A DNA stretch of 64,000 nt from JBEBSD01 sp040394475 (GCA_040394475.1 JBEBSD010000013.1:39716-103715), one strand, 5' to 3'. Positions 18,015 to 26,791 are shown, numbered from the stretch's first letter. Program-made: numbers and translations. Notes: generated by a model not told the origin, from the letters alone.

Positions 18015-20362
18015 CAGAATTTGAAGTTATAACTGACAGATGGCAACACCGGGAAGAGAGAGTACCGGGTGAGCACATTGACTTGCTGACCGGAGTTTGC
18101 CGGATCCTCTTTGCTGTCGATCGCATAGAAGAAGGGATTCTTCCGGTTGTAGGTATTGTACAAACCGATTTCCCAGGTCCTTTCGTGCCTTTTCTTTTTC
18201 TTGTGAAATTGAATGGCCAGGTCCATCCGGTGATAGGGCTCGGCCCGGAATGCATTTTTTTGATCATATTCGGAAACGGTGCTGCCGAACACGGTATACC
18301 TGCCGATGGGAAGCGTCATGGCATTTCCGGTACCGTACACCCAGGTACCGGAAAGGGTGATGCGTTTGTTTACTTCGAAGATGCCCACTACCGAGAGGTC
18401 GTGGCGGCGGTCGTAGCGCGGGTAAAAGGTCTTGCCAAAGTTCAGTTCAGGAAATTGCCATTGGGTCCAGGACAAGGTATAGCCCACCCAGCCCGACCAT
18501 CTCCCCGTCTTTTTCTGCACCAGGAATTCGGCGCCGTATGACCAGCCCTTTCCTGCCGTGATATTCTCTTCCCAGTCGATCTCATTGGCATTTTCGCCCT
18601 CGATGCTGAGAAAAGAAGCGCCTTCCTTGTAGCTGATGATATTCCGCATGTCCTTGTAATAGCCTTCCAGGCTAATGGAAAGATCCGGCCGGTTCAGGTC
18701 CTTCGCCAGGCCAATGGCCACCTGGCCCGATTGCTGGGGAGCGACTTTGTCGGTAGTAGGCACCCACAGATCTGTCGGGAGGCCCAGGCCGGTATTGCTC
18801 AGTAAATGTACATACTGGTTCATTTGTGCGTAAGAGGCTTTTACAGAGAAGTCAGTGGCCAGCTTCAAGGCGGCAGACAGCCTGGGTTCCGGCCGCCAGT
18901 AGGTTTTGGAAGCGGTCTGGAAAGCGCTTAACCTGAATCCGATATTGGTCCTGAGGTTGTTGACAGGCTGCCAGGTATCTTCGACATACAGCCCGGTTTC
19001 GAGTGACTGAACGGGCTTCGCCCTTATGTCAGTATCTTCGAAATTACCGGTTACGACCAGGGCTGAAGGGGTGAAGCGATGGGCTGTGGCCTGCAGGCCG
19101 AATTTCAAAGCGTGTCTGGTATCGGGATAGTAGTCAAAATCCGCCTTCAGGCTGAAATCCCGGATCCGGCTGCTGTATTCGAGGCTGAACTCGTCGGTAA
19201 CCTGTCCGTTATACCTTTCCTGCTGGTTCGAGAAGACATTAAAGTTGAAGTGACTGTAGATCAGCGAGGTATTGGCAAATAGTTTCTGGCTGATCAGCCG
19301 GTTCCAGCGTAAGGTGGTGGTGGCATTGCCCCACCGTAATCCGGAGGTGTTTTGGTCGTAGGCGCTTCGTACTCTTACGCTGAACCGGTCCTGGCCAAAA
19401 TAGCCGCTGACATAGAGCTTATTGCGCTCGTCCAGGTCATAGTTCATCTTGGCGTTGAGGTCATAGAAGTGGTAGCCCGGCCGCACCTTCTCGTTGGAAC
19501 CGGCCTGCTGCCGGGCGATGAGCGGCGCAGCCAGTACGTCGATGTAGGTTCTCCGGCCCGAAACCAAAAATGATCCCTTTTTCTTGCCCCATGGTCCTTC
19601 CAGCGTAAGGCGGGAGGAAATGAGTCCTATGCCGCCTTCTCCGTGGAGTTTTTCCTTGCTGCCTTCTTTCATATTCATTTCTACCACCGAAGACAAGCGT
19701 CCCCCGTACCGCGCCGGAAAGCCCCCTTTCACAAGTTCCACACTTTTGAGCGCATCGCTGTTGAATACGGAAAAGAAACCGAATAAATGGCTGGCGTTAT
19801 AGACCGTGGCATCGTCGAGTATGATCAGGTTCTGGTCGGGGCCTCCACCGCGGACGTACAGGCCCGTCTGCCCTTCCGTGCCTTTTTGCACACCCGGCAT
19901 CAGCTGCAGCACCTTAAGAACATCCTTCTCCCCGAAAAAGGCCGGGATTTTTTTGATCTGACCGATGGGAACCTCGACGCGGCTCATCTGAACCGATTCA
20001 CTGATCTTATCCCGTTGCTTCTTTTCCGAAACTACCACCGCTTCCAGGGCATCCTGCGGAGACAGCGAGACATCCATTTTCATATCGGCAAGCAGGGAAA
20101 CCACGAGCGTCGTTCTTTCATAGCCGACAAATGAAAAATGGACGATCGCACTATCCGACCGGGGAACGGTCAGCGAATAAAACCCGTAGTTGTTCGTGGC
20201 CGTACCATACGGAGAGTCTTCCAGAAAGACGGCAACGCCGGGAAGCAGTTCCAGGCTACCCGTTTCGCGTACAAAACCATTGAGGGTGATTTTTTCCTGT
20301 GCTTCAGCGGACAGGCATTTTAAGGTGGCAATAAAAAAGATGACGTAAATGCTACGGTGCAT
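18014..20362 (-). CDS. TonB-dependent receptor with carboxypeptidase-like N-terminal domain
   Basis: Outer-membrane receptor of 782 aa. A signal peptide (1-21, ending LSAEAQ) is followed by a CarboxypepD_reg-like domain (about 24-105, TLNGFVRETGSLELLPGVAV), a plug (EKDVLKVLQLMPGVQKG, LYVRGGGPDQNLIILDDATV) and a barrel ending YNFKF. It lacks the long SusC signature and has no STN domain, so it is not a FecR-signalling receptor. It is coupled to a DUF4249 lipoprotein rather than a SusD. Receptors of this class may import metals, siderophores or peptides; nothing here decides between them. Confidence 0.9.
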   Translation of the reverse strand: MHRSIYVIFFIATLKCLSAEAQEKITLNGFVRETGSLELLPGVAVFLEDSPYGTATNNYGFYSLTVPRSDSAIVHFSFVGYERTTLVVSLLADMKMDVSLSPQDALEAVVVSEKKQRDKISESVQMSRVEVPIGQIKKIPAFFGEKDVLKVLQLMPGVQKGTEGQTGLYVRGGGPDQNLIILDDATVYNASHLFGFFSVFNSDALKSVELVKGGFPARYGGRLSSVVEMNMKEGSKEKLHGEGGIGLISSRLTLEGPWGKKKGSFLVSGRRTYIDVLAAPLIARQQAGSNEKVRPGYHFYDLNAKMNYDLDERNKLYVSGYFGQDRFSVRVRSAYDQNTSGLRWGNATTTLRWNRLISQKLFANTSLIYSHFNFNVFSNQQERYNGQVTDEFSLEYSSRIRDFSLKADFDYYPDTRHALKFGLQATAHRFTPSALVVTGNFEDTDIRAKPVQSLETGLYVEDTWQPVNNLRTNIGFRLSAFQTASKTYWRPEPRLSAALKLATDFSVKASYAQMNQYVHLLSNTGLGLPTDLWVPTTDKVAPQQSGQVAIGLAKDLNRPDLSISLEGYYKDMRNIISYKEGASFLSIEGENANEIDWEENITAGKGWSYGAEFLVQKKTGRWSGWVGYTLSWTQWQFPELNFGKTFYPRYDRRHDLSVVGIFEVNKRITLSGTWVYGTGNAMTLPIGRYTVFGSTVSEYDQKNAFRAEPYHRMDLAIQFHKKKKRHERTWEIGLYNTYNRKNPFFYAIDSKEDPANSGQQVNVLTRYSLFPVLPSVSYNFKF

Positions 20363-20572
20363 AAGTAAAGGTTAGTAGGAGTGTAACGAGCGCTGTTAAC
20401 GCATCAGTATACAAAGCGCGCAGGATATGCGGCAATGCTCTTTTAGTACAAGACTGGAAATAACGGTTAAAGGTTGCACGGGCCAGTGTGCTGCCATTGG
20501 GGACCGACTGTGAACCCGCAGAAACGAGCACGATACGGACCTTCAGGCCACCTCATAAAAAAGTGTCGTTCG

Positions 20573-20603
20573 TTTATAAAGTAATTTTTTTCTGCTATAC
20601 TTA
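20573..20603 (+). promoter_or_regulatory. Candidate Bacteroidota promoter for the YdeI-type gene
   Basis: TTTA (20573-20576), 19 bp, then TATACTTA (20596-20603), which approximates the TTTG-N19-TAnnTTTG pattern. It lies 30 bp before the ATG at 20634. Both boxes depart from consensus by one or two bases. Confidence 0.3.
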
Positions 20604-20633
20604 TGTTCCGGAACAAAAATTAAATCTGTCCTT

Positions 20634-21215
20634 ATGAATACACAAGCAGAGCACTTTTTCGGGAAAGCTCAAAAATGGAGTGCCGAATTTCTTTTGTTGC
20701 GGGAGATCGTCCTCGAAAACAGATCGCTTGCAGAAGCTTATAAATGGATGCATCCCTGCTACACCTTTGAAGGAAAGAATATCGTTCTTATTCACGGATT
20801 TAAAGAATACTGTGCGCTATTGTTTCACAAAGGCGCTTTGATAAAAGACACGAAAGGCATTCTAATCCAGCAAACCGAAAATGTGCAGTCCGCAAGACAA
20901 ATCAGATTTACCCATGCAGCACAAATCATAACATTGAAACCGGTTATCAAGGAGTATATTAAGGAAGCAATTGAAATTGAAAAATCGGGAAAGAAAATAG
21001 AACTGAAAAAAGTTGCCGATTACCCCGTCAGCAACGAGTTTCAAAAAGCATTAGACCAGGATGAGGCACTCGCCAAAGCATTCTATTCGTTAACACCCGG
21101 GCGGCAAAAAGGATACTTGTTTTATTTCAACCAAGCCAGGCAGCCCAAAACAAGAGAAGCAAGAATTGAAAAATATTATCAGCAAATTTTAGAAGGCAGG
21201 GGAATTGACGATTAG
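20634..21215 (+). CDS. YdeI/OmdA-family protein with DUF1801-like domain
   Basis: Cytosolic protein of 193 aa. The first half is DUF1801-like (FGKAQKWSAEFLLLREIVLE; EAYKWMHPCYTFEGKNIVLI; YCALLFHKGALI). The second half is an OmdA/YdeI-type domain (DQDEALAKAFYSLTPGRQKGY, then QARQPKTREARIEKYYQQI). Relatives are called bacteriocin-protection or OmpD-associated, but the true role is unclear. It is divergent from the TonB receptor and appears monocistronic. Confidence 0.85.
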   Translation: MNTQAEHFFGKAQKWSAEFLLLREIVLENRSLAEAYKWMHPCYTFEGKNIVLIHGFKEYCALLFHKGALIKDTKGILIQQTENVQSARQIRFTHAAQIITLKPVIKEYIKEAIEIEKSGKKIELKKVADYPVSNEFQKALDQDEALAKAFYSLTPGRQKGYLFYFNQARQPKTREARIEKYYQQILEGRGIDD

Positions 21216-21510
21216 GCAGGCCTCCTTAGCGGATACCCCGCCAGATATGATAAGAACGTTCACAGACACTAGAGGGACAATAAAAAAAGTCAAAAGCGGA
21301 AACAGGTAGCAACCGCCTTTACAGGCCGTTTGTGAGCTAAATTTTCAGACAACTTGCGGCAAAAGCCGCTTGCCACTAATAACTAAGCTTTTAGTAAATT
21401 TTTATTCTAATGGTTATCGGAGATGCTTCGTAAGAAGGTGAGTGCTAAGGATCCCGCCCCACAAAGCGGTAAAGCATCAGTGGTAATGGAAACAAACATT
21501 ACATAGTACT

Positions 21511-21903
21511 ATGGAACATAAAAACGAACAACATATCTCTTATCGAAAAAAGCAAATTGCCGACAGGTTTTTAGCAGAACTGGACAAACATTTGACAGAC
21601 CTGACTAATGGAAATGTGGAAACTTCCTATGGCATAAAACAACTGGCAGAATTAATGTTTATAGATCCAAACCATTTAAGCGATACCATAAAGAAAGTTT
21701 TAGGGAAATCGCCCTGTAGCATTTTTGAAGAAAAACTCGTTGATATATGTAAAACCTTAATTGTCAATTCGGACAAGCCCATAGGCGAAATCGCTCACAC
21801 GTTTGATTACGAGCCTTCCAATTTTATAAAACTTTTTAAGCGATACACGGGCACTACACCCCTGCAGTTCCGCAAGCACTACTTTTTAAACACGGTCATT
21901 TAA
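21511..21903 (+). CDS. Stand-alone AraC-type DNA-binding regulator
   Basis: Protein of 130 aa made almost wholly of an AraC-type double helix-turn-helix (about 35-125). The first HTH is around GIKQLAELMFIDPNHLSDTI; the second around IGEIAHTFDYEPSNFIKLFK, closing with the family-typical TPLQFRKHY. There is no room for a ligand-binding domain. It lies 93 bp upstream of an SDR gene on the same strand and probably controls it. Base composition is AT-richer than in the flanking polysaccharide loci. Confidence 0.88.
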   Translation: MEHKNEQHISYRKKQIADRFLAELDKHLTDLTNGNVETSYGIKQLAELMFIDPNHLSDTIKKVLGKSPCSIFEEKLVDICKTLIVNSDKPIGEIAHTFDYEPSNFIKLFKRYTGTTPLQFRKHYFLNTVI

Positions 21904-21944
21904 AAAAAACAGAAAAAAACACCATTTAAACAGAAAAGGTTACT

Positions 21945-21975
21945 ATTTTCCTCGCGTTGGCCTCACCTATCTTTG
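21945..21975 (+). promoter_or_regulatory. Candidate Bacteroidota promoter for the SDR gene
   Basis: TATCTTTG at 21968-21975 is a perfect TAnnTTTG -7 box, 21 bp before the SDR ATG at 21997. A T-rich TTTTC at 21945-21949 stands at about the right place for a degenerate -33 element. This suggests the SDR has its own promoter, separate from the AraC gene upstream. Confidence 0.45.
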
Positions 21976-21996
21976 CATCAGTAATTAAATTTAAAA

Positions 21997-22836
21997 ATGA
22001 TGCAAAAAAGAAGAACAGCAATGATTACGGGTGCAAATTCCGGTGTAGGATTTGAGCTCACAAAAAAGTTACTAATAGCGGATTGGGACATCATTGCCTT
22101 AATCCGTTCTGATTTTACTGAAAATGACACAACGATCAAAGAGGCTATAAACAGTAAAAAAATAAGGATTTACAAAGCAGATATTAGCGATTTTAAAAGT
22201 TTAAAATCAGCGCTAATCGAAATAAAAAATACGGAACACAGCATTGATGTTTTGTTTAACAACGCCGGTGTAGGGACAGGGGAACTTATCTATTCGACAC
22301 AGGGCAGAGAATTGCATTATGAGGTAAACACGGTAGCTCCTTATATTATCGCAATGGAAATGAAAGAGCTGCTGGAGCGCGGCATTGATAAAACAATTAT
22401 CAATACGTCATCAAATATCCTGCTGACCGTAAAGAAGTTTGACCTACAAGCACTTGAAAAACCCACGGGTTTTAAAAAGTTGTTCGGTTCTTATGCCTAT
22501 TCAAAACTGGCGTTATCGCTGTGGACGAAGGAAGTTTCGAAAACAATGAAAACAGCTGGAATCGAAATTAGAAGCGTTTGCCCCGGCGGTAATAAAACAC
22601 AAATGACAGGCAGTGATGGAATGCCGTTCTTATTAAAATGGGTAGCGAAATTTGCATTTTCTCATCCGAGAGATGGTGCCAAAAAGGTATATGATGCTTT
22701 TGCCAGCTTCAAAGGTGTAGTAGGAGATTTTATAGAAAAGGGAAAAATCACCTCTACTAAATTTTCCGAAGTGAGCAGCGCCGTATTGGATAGGGTTGAC
22801 TATATATATAAACAAGAATATCAATCTGGAGCATAA
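21997..22836 (+). CDS. Short-chain dehydrogenase/reductase
   Basis: Classical-type SDR of 279 aa, cytosolic. The cofactor loop TGANSGVGFELTKKL is at about 8-22, NNAGVG near 88, and the catalytic serine and YxxxK are in NTSSNILL and SYAYSKLAL. The substrate is not recognisable. The next ATG (codon 2 is also Met) could equally be the start. It sits just downstream of the stand-alone AraC regulator, a pairing common in stress- or xenobiotic-responsive reductases. Confidence 0.88.
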   Translation: MMQKRRTAMITGANSGVGFELTKKLLIADWDIIALIRSDFTENDTTIKEAINSKKIRIYKADISDFKSLKSALIEIKNTEHSIDVLFNNAGVGTGELIYSTQGRELHYEVNTVAPYIIAMEMKELLERGIDKTIINTSSNILLTVKKFDLQALEKPTGFKKLFGSYAYSKLALSLWTKEVSKTMKTAGIEIRSVCPGGNKTQMTGSDGMPFLLKWVAKFAFSHPRDGAKKVYDAFASFKGVVGDFIEKGKITSTKFSEVSSAVLDRVDYIYKQEYQSGA

Positions 22837-22906
22837 TAAACTACTGCTGCCAGCATGAACTATGTTTTACGCAAACAAACTTTCTCAATAAAGAAAATTG
22901 TTCTCG

Positions 22907-22917
22907 CCCCCCCCCCC
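22907..22917 (+). repeat. Homopolymeric tract of 11 C
   Basis: Eleven consecutive C residues in an otherwise AT-rich, non-coding stretch (22837-23119) between the SDR gene and the convergent AraC gene. Such tracts can vary in length by slippage. No convincing gene crosses it, so phase variation is only a possibility. Confidence 0.75.
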
Positions 22918-23119
22918 GGTAAAAGAATTGTTTTGGCAGGAACTTTCTGCCGTTTAGTAAAATGCTTGAAATACTTCAACTGTTTGTTGTTGACGCCCAC
23001 TTTGTTAATTGCAATTTTAAAAATGTCAGGATCGGCTCTTTATATTTTGCAAAAGGTTTGGATTTGTATGCCTTATCTGGTTCTGTGTCAGCTAAAAAAA
23101 AGAGAGAAAATGAAAAATT

Positions 23120-24046
23120 TTAATTAAATGATTGTCTAAATTCCAAAGGCGATTGTTTGGTCTTTGTCTTAAACAACTTGCTAAACGATTGTGAATGTTC
23201 AAAACCCAATTCGTAGGCAATTTCGCTTACGGAAAGGTTTGTGATTGATAGTTTTTCTTTCGCTTTTTCTATCAGTTTGTCGTGGATGTGTTGTTGGGTG
23301 CTTTGACCGGTTACCGTTCGCAACAAACTACCTAAATAACTTGGCGACACATTTAGTTCTTGCGAAACATATTGAACAGATGGTAAGCCTCTTATTGCCA
23401 AATCGTCACTGTTAAAGTAATCCGCCAACAATTTTTCCAAACGTTCTAAAATTTGATGATTGGCTTTTTCCCTTGTGATAAACTGGCGGTTGTAAAACCG
23501 TTCGGAATAGCTCAATAAATTTTCAAGATGTGTGATAATAATTTGTTTGCTAAATTTATCAATGTTTGAATGATATTCTTGACGTATGTTTTCAATAATG
23601 CCGTTGAGTGTTCTTTCTTCTTTTTCTGATAACAGTAATGCTTCATTTACCGAATAATCAAAAAATTCATACTGCTTAATTGTTTTTGCCAATGGCGTGT
23701 TCCAAATAAAGTCGGGGTGAATGAGTAATATCCAACCTGATTGCTTTTCAGCATTTTCTTCTTCAATAATTTCAAGTTCGAGCACCTGATTGGGCGACAT
23801 AAAGAACAGCACCCCGTCATCATCAAAATCGTATTGCAGTTGCCCGTATTTATACTTAACGCCTTTCATCCGCTTCAATGCAATAAAATAAAAATCAAAC
23901 ACCGCATTGAAAGCGATCTGTTCGGGCAATTCGGTAATATCATCCGCCGTTATTACGCTAATTAAAGGATGTTGAGGTTTGGGAAAGCTCCTTAACCTAT
24001 GAAAGTCACTGATGGATTTTATTCGATGAGGTTTCGAACTTTTCAT
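23120..24046 (-). CDS. AraC-family transcriptional regulator with N-terminal sensor
   Basis: Regulator of 308 aa. The N-terminal part (about 20-190) is a cupin-like AraC binding domain (YKYGQLQYDFDDDGVLFFMS; GWILLIHPDFIWNTPLAKTI). The C-terminal part (about 205-305) is the double HTH: VQYVSQELNVSPSYLGSLLR and VSEIAYELGFEHSQSFSKLF, ending QSPLEFRQSF. It is encoded 12 bp downstream of the NmrA-like gene on the same strand, so the two form an operon and the regulator probably governs it, possibly through the palindrome at 24962. Confidence 0.9.
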   Translation of the reverse strand: MKSSKPHRIKSISDFHRLRSFPKPQHPLISVITADDITELPEQIAFNAVFDFYFIALKRMKGVKYKYGQLQYDFDDDGVLFFMSPNQVLELEIIEEENAEKQSGWILLIHPDFIWNTPLAKTIKQYEFFDYSVNEALLLSEKEERTLNGIIENIRQEYHSNIDKFSKQIIITHLENLLSYSERFYNRQFITREKANHQILERLEKLLADYFNSDDLAIRGLPSVQYVSQELNVSPSYLGSLLRTVTGQSTQQHIHDKLIEKAKEKLSITNLSVSEIAYELGFEHSQSFSKLFKTKTKQSPLEFRQSFN

Positions 24047-24058
24047 ATATAAAGATAA

Positions 24059-24910
24059 TTATTCTTGATGGTATGCTTTTGCAAAATCTTTCGCAAATTT
24101 CTTCAATTTTGTTTTACCTAAGACAGGCCTGTTGTTAAGATAATTCTCAAATGTTTTTCCGCTGTGTGTCTCCATCTGCATTTTTACGAAAACCGCCGCG
24201 AGTTGTTGCGGAAAACCGGCTTGAAGTAATCCGTTTAGTAATTGCTCTTCTGGTAACGCTATCCATTTCAGATCAGGCTTGCTAATGGCATCCCCTAAAA
24301 TTTTAGCAGCTTCATTACAGGTCAACTCATCGCTTGCCACATAACGGACTTTTTTCCCTTGAAACGCAGAAGTCAATTCCTCCAAAGCCACATCCGCAAT
24401 ATCATTTGGTGAGACAAAGGCAATTTTATCATTCTCGCCATAGCCTCCCATTAGCGCACCATATTCTTTTATGGTTTTAATATCATTGTAAAAATTGGTA
24501 TAAAATGAACCGGGACGCAGTTCGATAACCGTTCTGTCTGAGAGCTGGTTAAGCAAAGGGGAATCTTCCACATCAGCTGCCCAACCGGTCAGAAATACCG
24601 CTTTCTCAACGTCGTTTTGTTTAATGGCCTGCACATAATTGGTTTCGATTTTTCTGAAATACGCCTTTTGATCTTCCTGCATAAAATTTAAAGGTATCAT
24701 ACAGTACACGGCGTCTGTCCCTGCAAAGGCGGTTATTAGAAAATTAATATCCTCTATCGAACCTATTGCGGCTTTTGCTCCGATGATTTCAATTTCTCTC
24801 TGTTTTTCGGGATTGCTGCTGATAACGGTTACCGAATGGCCTTTTGCAATCAATTCTATTGTAAGAGGTTTACTGATGTTGCCCAATGAGCCTGTAATTG
24901 CGATATTCAT
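24059..24910 (-). CDS. NmrA-like NAD(P)-binding protein (atypical SDR)
   Basis: Cytosolic protein of 283 aa of the NmrA/QorB-like atypical SDR group. It starts with a Rossmann motif modified as ITGSLGNISKPLTIELIAKG, followed by VTVISSNPEKQ for NADP binding. The middle has AVFLTGWAADVEDSPL and ELRPGSFYTNFYND; it lacks the classical YxxxK of typical SDRs. Members sense redox cofactors or reduce quinones. Here it leads an operon with an AraC regulator. Confidence 0.86.
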   Translation of the reverse strand: MNIAITGSLGNISKPLTIELIAKGHSVTVISSNPEKQREIEIIGAKAAIGSIEDINFLITAFAGTDAVYCMIPLNFMQEDQKAYFRKIETNYVQAIKQNDVEKAVFLTGWAADVEDSPLLNQLSDRTVIELRPGSFYTNFYNDIKTIKEYGALMGGYGENDKIAFVSPNDIADVALEELTSAFQGKKVRYVASDELTCNEAAKILGDAISKPDLKWIALPEEQLLNGLLQAGFPQQLAAVFVKMQMETHSGKTFENYLNNRPVLGKTKLKKFAKDFAKAYHQE

Positions 24911-24931
24911 ATTTTTCTTTTTTTGTTTTTA

Positions 24932-24939
24932 CAAAAGTA
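24932..24939 (-). promoter_or_regulatory. Candidate -7 box for the NmrA-AraC operon
   Basis: On the minus strand TACTTTTG matches TAnnTTTG exactly and lies 21 bp before the start at 24910. No good TTTG -33 element precedes it; instead the palindrome at 24962-24997 occupies the upstream region, consistent with an activator-dependent promoter. Confidence 0.4.
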
Positions 24940-24961
24940 CTACGCTTTCAAAAAGCAGATG

Positions 24962-24997
24962 TGTCCAAATCGACTGTTTTTGAAGTCGAAATGGACA
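24962..24997. promoter_or_regulatory. Near-perfect palindrome, candidate AraC operator
   Basis: Two 14-nt arms, TGTCCAAATCGACT and AGTCGAAATGGACA, pair at 12 of 14 positions around an 8-nt centre. It lies 22 bp upstream of the -7 box of the NmrA-AraC operon. The regulator encoded in that operon is the obvious candidate binder; this is inference. Confidence 0.45.
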
Positions 24998-25496
24998 GTC
25001 TCTAAAAACAGCCAAACTGTTTGGGGTAATATCTTTCCACTCAATTAAATTCGAATAGATCAAAATTCCTTTTAACTAACAGAAGCAATGAATAGGCAAT
25101 CTCACATGCGGCCAAAATAAAACCTGAAAGTGCATAGAAAAGGGAGACTCTCACCCGAAAGTGTTGGGTTGTAGTTGCTAAATGAAAACCTAAGAGTGTC
25201 CCGATGGTAAAAATATCACTTTTCAGTCAAATGCTCTGTCTGATTCCACGAGATAAGGTTGAACCTGTCCTACATCGATAAAAACCGGGCTCCGGAATTG
25301 TTTAAAGCCGTCTATTTTATGTTCCTGGAGCATTTGAGGGCGCTCACAAGTTTTCAAGATCTGGCCTGTCCCGGCTTAAAAGGAAGGTTTTTCCAGTAGG
25401 CGCAAGTGTTATCTCTCTGTGCTTAAAAGTTTTCGACCGGGTAGATTATCGAAGTCACTTTCGGGAGCAGTGGACTAAAAGAAGATCAGATCATAG

Positions 25497-25850
25497 CTAT
25501 TGTCCAAAACCTGGTAAAGCAGTCTTCACATTCTGACCAGCAGATCGTAAGTGCCCGGTAACCCTTCGCATCCGCTCCAGCTGATCGGCAAACCGGATGA
25601 TCCGGTCAAACTTCTGATTATCCTGCCGTCTGCGGAATTTTGTGTTATAGATATATTGCTTCCGTTCCTTTGCATCATACCCGGTTACCTGGATTTTTGC
25701 ACGCGGAGAAGTATCAATCCTTACCTTCGTCCAGGCCGGGGGAATAACCAGGGATTTGAAACCGGCTTTTAATTTTGCGTCGATTACCGTATTTCCTTGT
25801 TCGTCAGTATAGCGGAACCCCCTTCCGCTTCTTTCTCTATAAAAGATCAT
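25497..25850 (-). pseudogene. Truncated DNA topoisomerase IB (N-terminal fragment)
   Basis: An open frame of 117 codons matching only the N-terminal domain of bacterial topoisomerase IB: GRGFRYTDEQGNTVIDAKLK, then SLVIPPAWTKVRI, IQVTGYDAKERKQYIYNTKF and DNQKFDRIIRFADQLERMRR. Full enzymes are roughly 350 aa, with a C-terminal catalytic domain holding the active-site tyrosine; that domain is missing. After LERMRR the sequence loses similarity and stops within 25 codons. It should be inactive as a topoisomerase and is best read as a relic. Confidence 0.8.
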
Positions 25851-26053
25851 GATTTCAGCACCCTTTTCTTGCTCCTGTTACCTGCAACTAATCTGTACAA
25901 AATTCGCGCCAGCAAAGGAGCACCGTGAATAGCCAAAGTGAAAAAAAATGTAAAAATATGTAAATTGCTGTAAGTGAGAATTCCGGTTTTCCACTCTTGT
26001 AAGATTGAGAGAGAAAATCTGACTACAAACAAACGGTCTTAACGGCCAGCAAC

Positions 26054-26791
26054 ATGGAAGACAAGATCCAACACCAAGAGGAAAAAGGAGCCGGTTCGGT
26101 TACGACATTGCCTGTTGATTCCGGTCTTGTTCCGAAAACTGACCCTTCTTTTCAACTGGATAGCGATGAACTGTTCCTGAACAAAGCACTGGAAGAAAAC
26201 CCGGCAAAAGGCGTAGAACTACTTTATCGTAAGCATTACAAAGCATTATGCAGTCACGTAGTTAAGTATGTAGGATCCAAAGCCATTGCAGAAGACCTGG
26301 TTTCGGAAGTATTCTATGATTTCTACAGGACCAGGGCTTTTGAAGGAATTCGGAGTTCCTACCGTTTTTACCTGTTCCGGTCTGTCAGGAACCGGGCCTG
26401 GGAATATTTAAGGTCGGAACTGAAGCATTCAGAGTTTTTCTCGGAGAGAATGGATACCCTCTCCTCCGGGAATCAAAGCCCGGAAGACATCACGCAATTT
26501 GAAGAAATGTACCAGGACGTACAAAAAGCGGTCAATGCTTTGCCGCTGGAAAGGCGCCGTATCTACCTGATGAACCGGTTTGAAGGGAAACGGTACCTGG
26601 AAATAGCCGAGGAACTTAACTTGTCGGTAAAGACCGTTGAAGTTCAGCTATATCGCGCCAACAAACATATACGGGGATTGTTGAGAGCGAAGTGGTTGCT
26701 CCTTTTTGCACTGTCAGTGACGGGAGCCTGCTGGTATGATCAGATACCCGTTATTGCTCTCTTTCTTATTAACGGACCTGCACAGCTATGA
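26054..26791 (+). CDS. ECF sigma factor, FecI-type, with hydrophobic tail
   Basis: Sigma factor of 245 aa with an N-terminal extension of about 45 residues before region 2 (LLYRKHYKALCSHVVKYVGS, AEDLVSEVFYDFYRT). Region 4 is around LPLERRRIYLMNRFEGKRYL and EELNLSVKTVEVQLYRANKH. The last 30 residues are hydrophobic (WLLLFALSVTGACWY, IPVIALFLI), again unlike the core sigma fold. It overlaps the downstream fecR gene by 4 bp (ATGA), so sigma and anti-sigma are coupled. It controls the second STN-type SusCD set. Confidence 0.9.
   Translation: MEDKIQHQEEKGAGSVTTLPVDSGLVPKTDPSFQLDSDELFLNKALEENPAKGVELLYRKHYKALCSHVVKYVGSKAIAEDLVSEVFYDFYRTRAFEGIRSSYRFYLFRSVRNRAWEYLRSELKHSEFFSERMDTLSSGNQSPEDITQFEEMYQDVQKAVNALPLERRRIYLMNRFEGKRYLEIAEELNLSVKTVEVQLYRANKHIRGLLRAKWLLLFALSVTGACWYDQIPVIALFLINGPAQL

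Larger units (their letters stand above)
24911..25496. other. 586-bp gap with regulatory sites and decayed sequence
   Basis: Apart from the -7 box and palindrome near 24932-24997, no intact gene is visible on either strand. Short open stretches interrupted by stops occur between about 25250 and 25490, next to the truncated topoisomerase IB gene, so much of this gap is probably gene debris. I cannot assign the debris to a family. Confidence 0.45.

Noticed and set aside
20451..20565. Possible riboswitch-like sequence upstream of the TonB receptor
   Set aside because: Short stretches look like cobalamin-riboswitch elements, but on the wrong strand and without the conserved core order; no class can be supported.
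22855..23127. 90-codon frame across the C tract
   Set aside because: Composition and residue pattern are not protein-like, and it overlaps the end of the convergent AraC gene.
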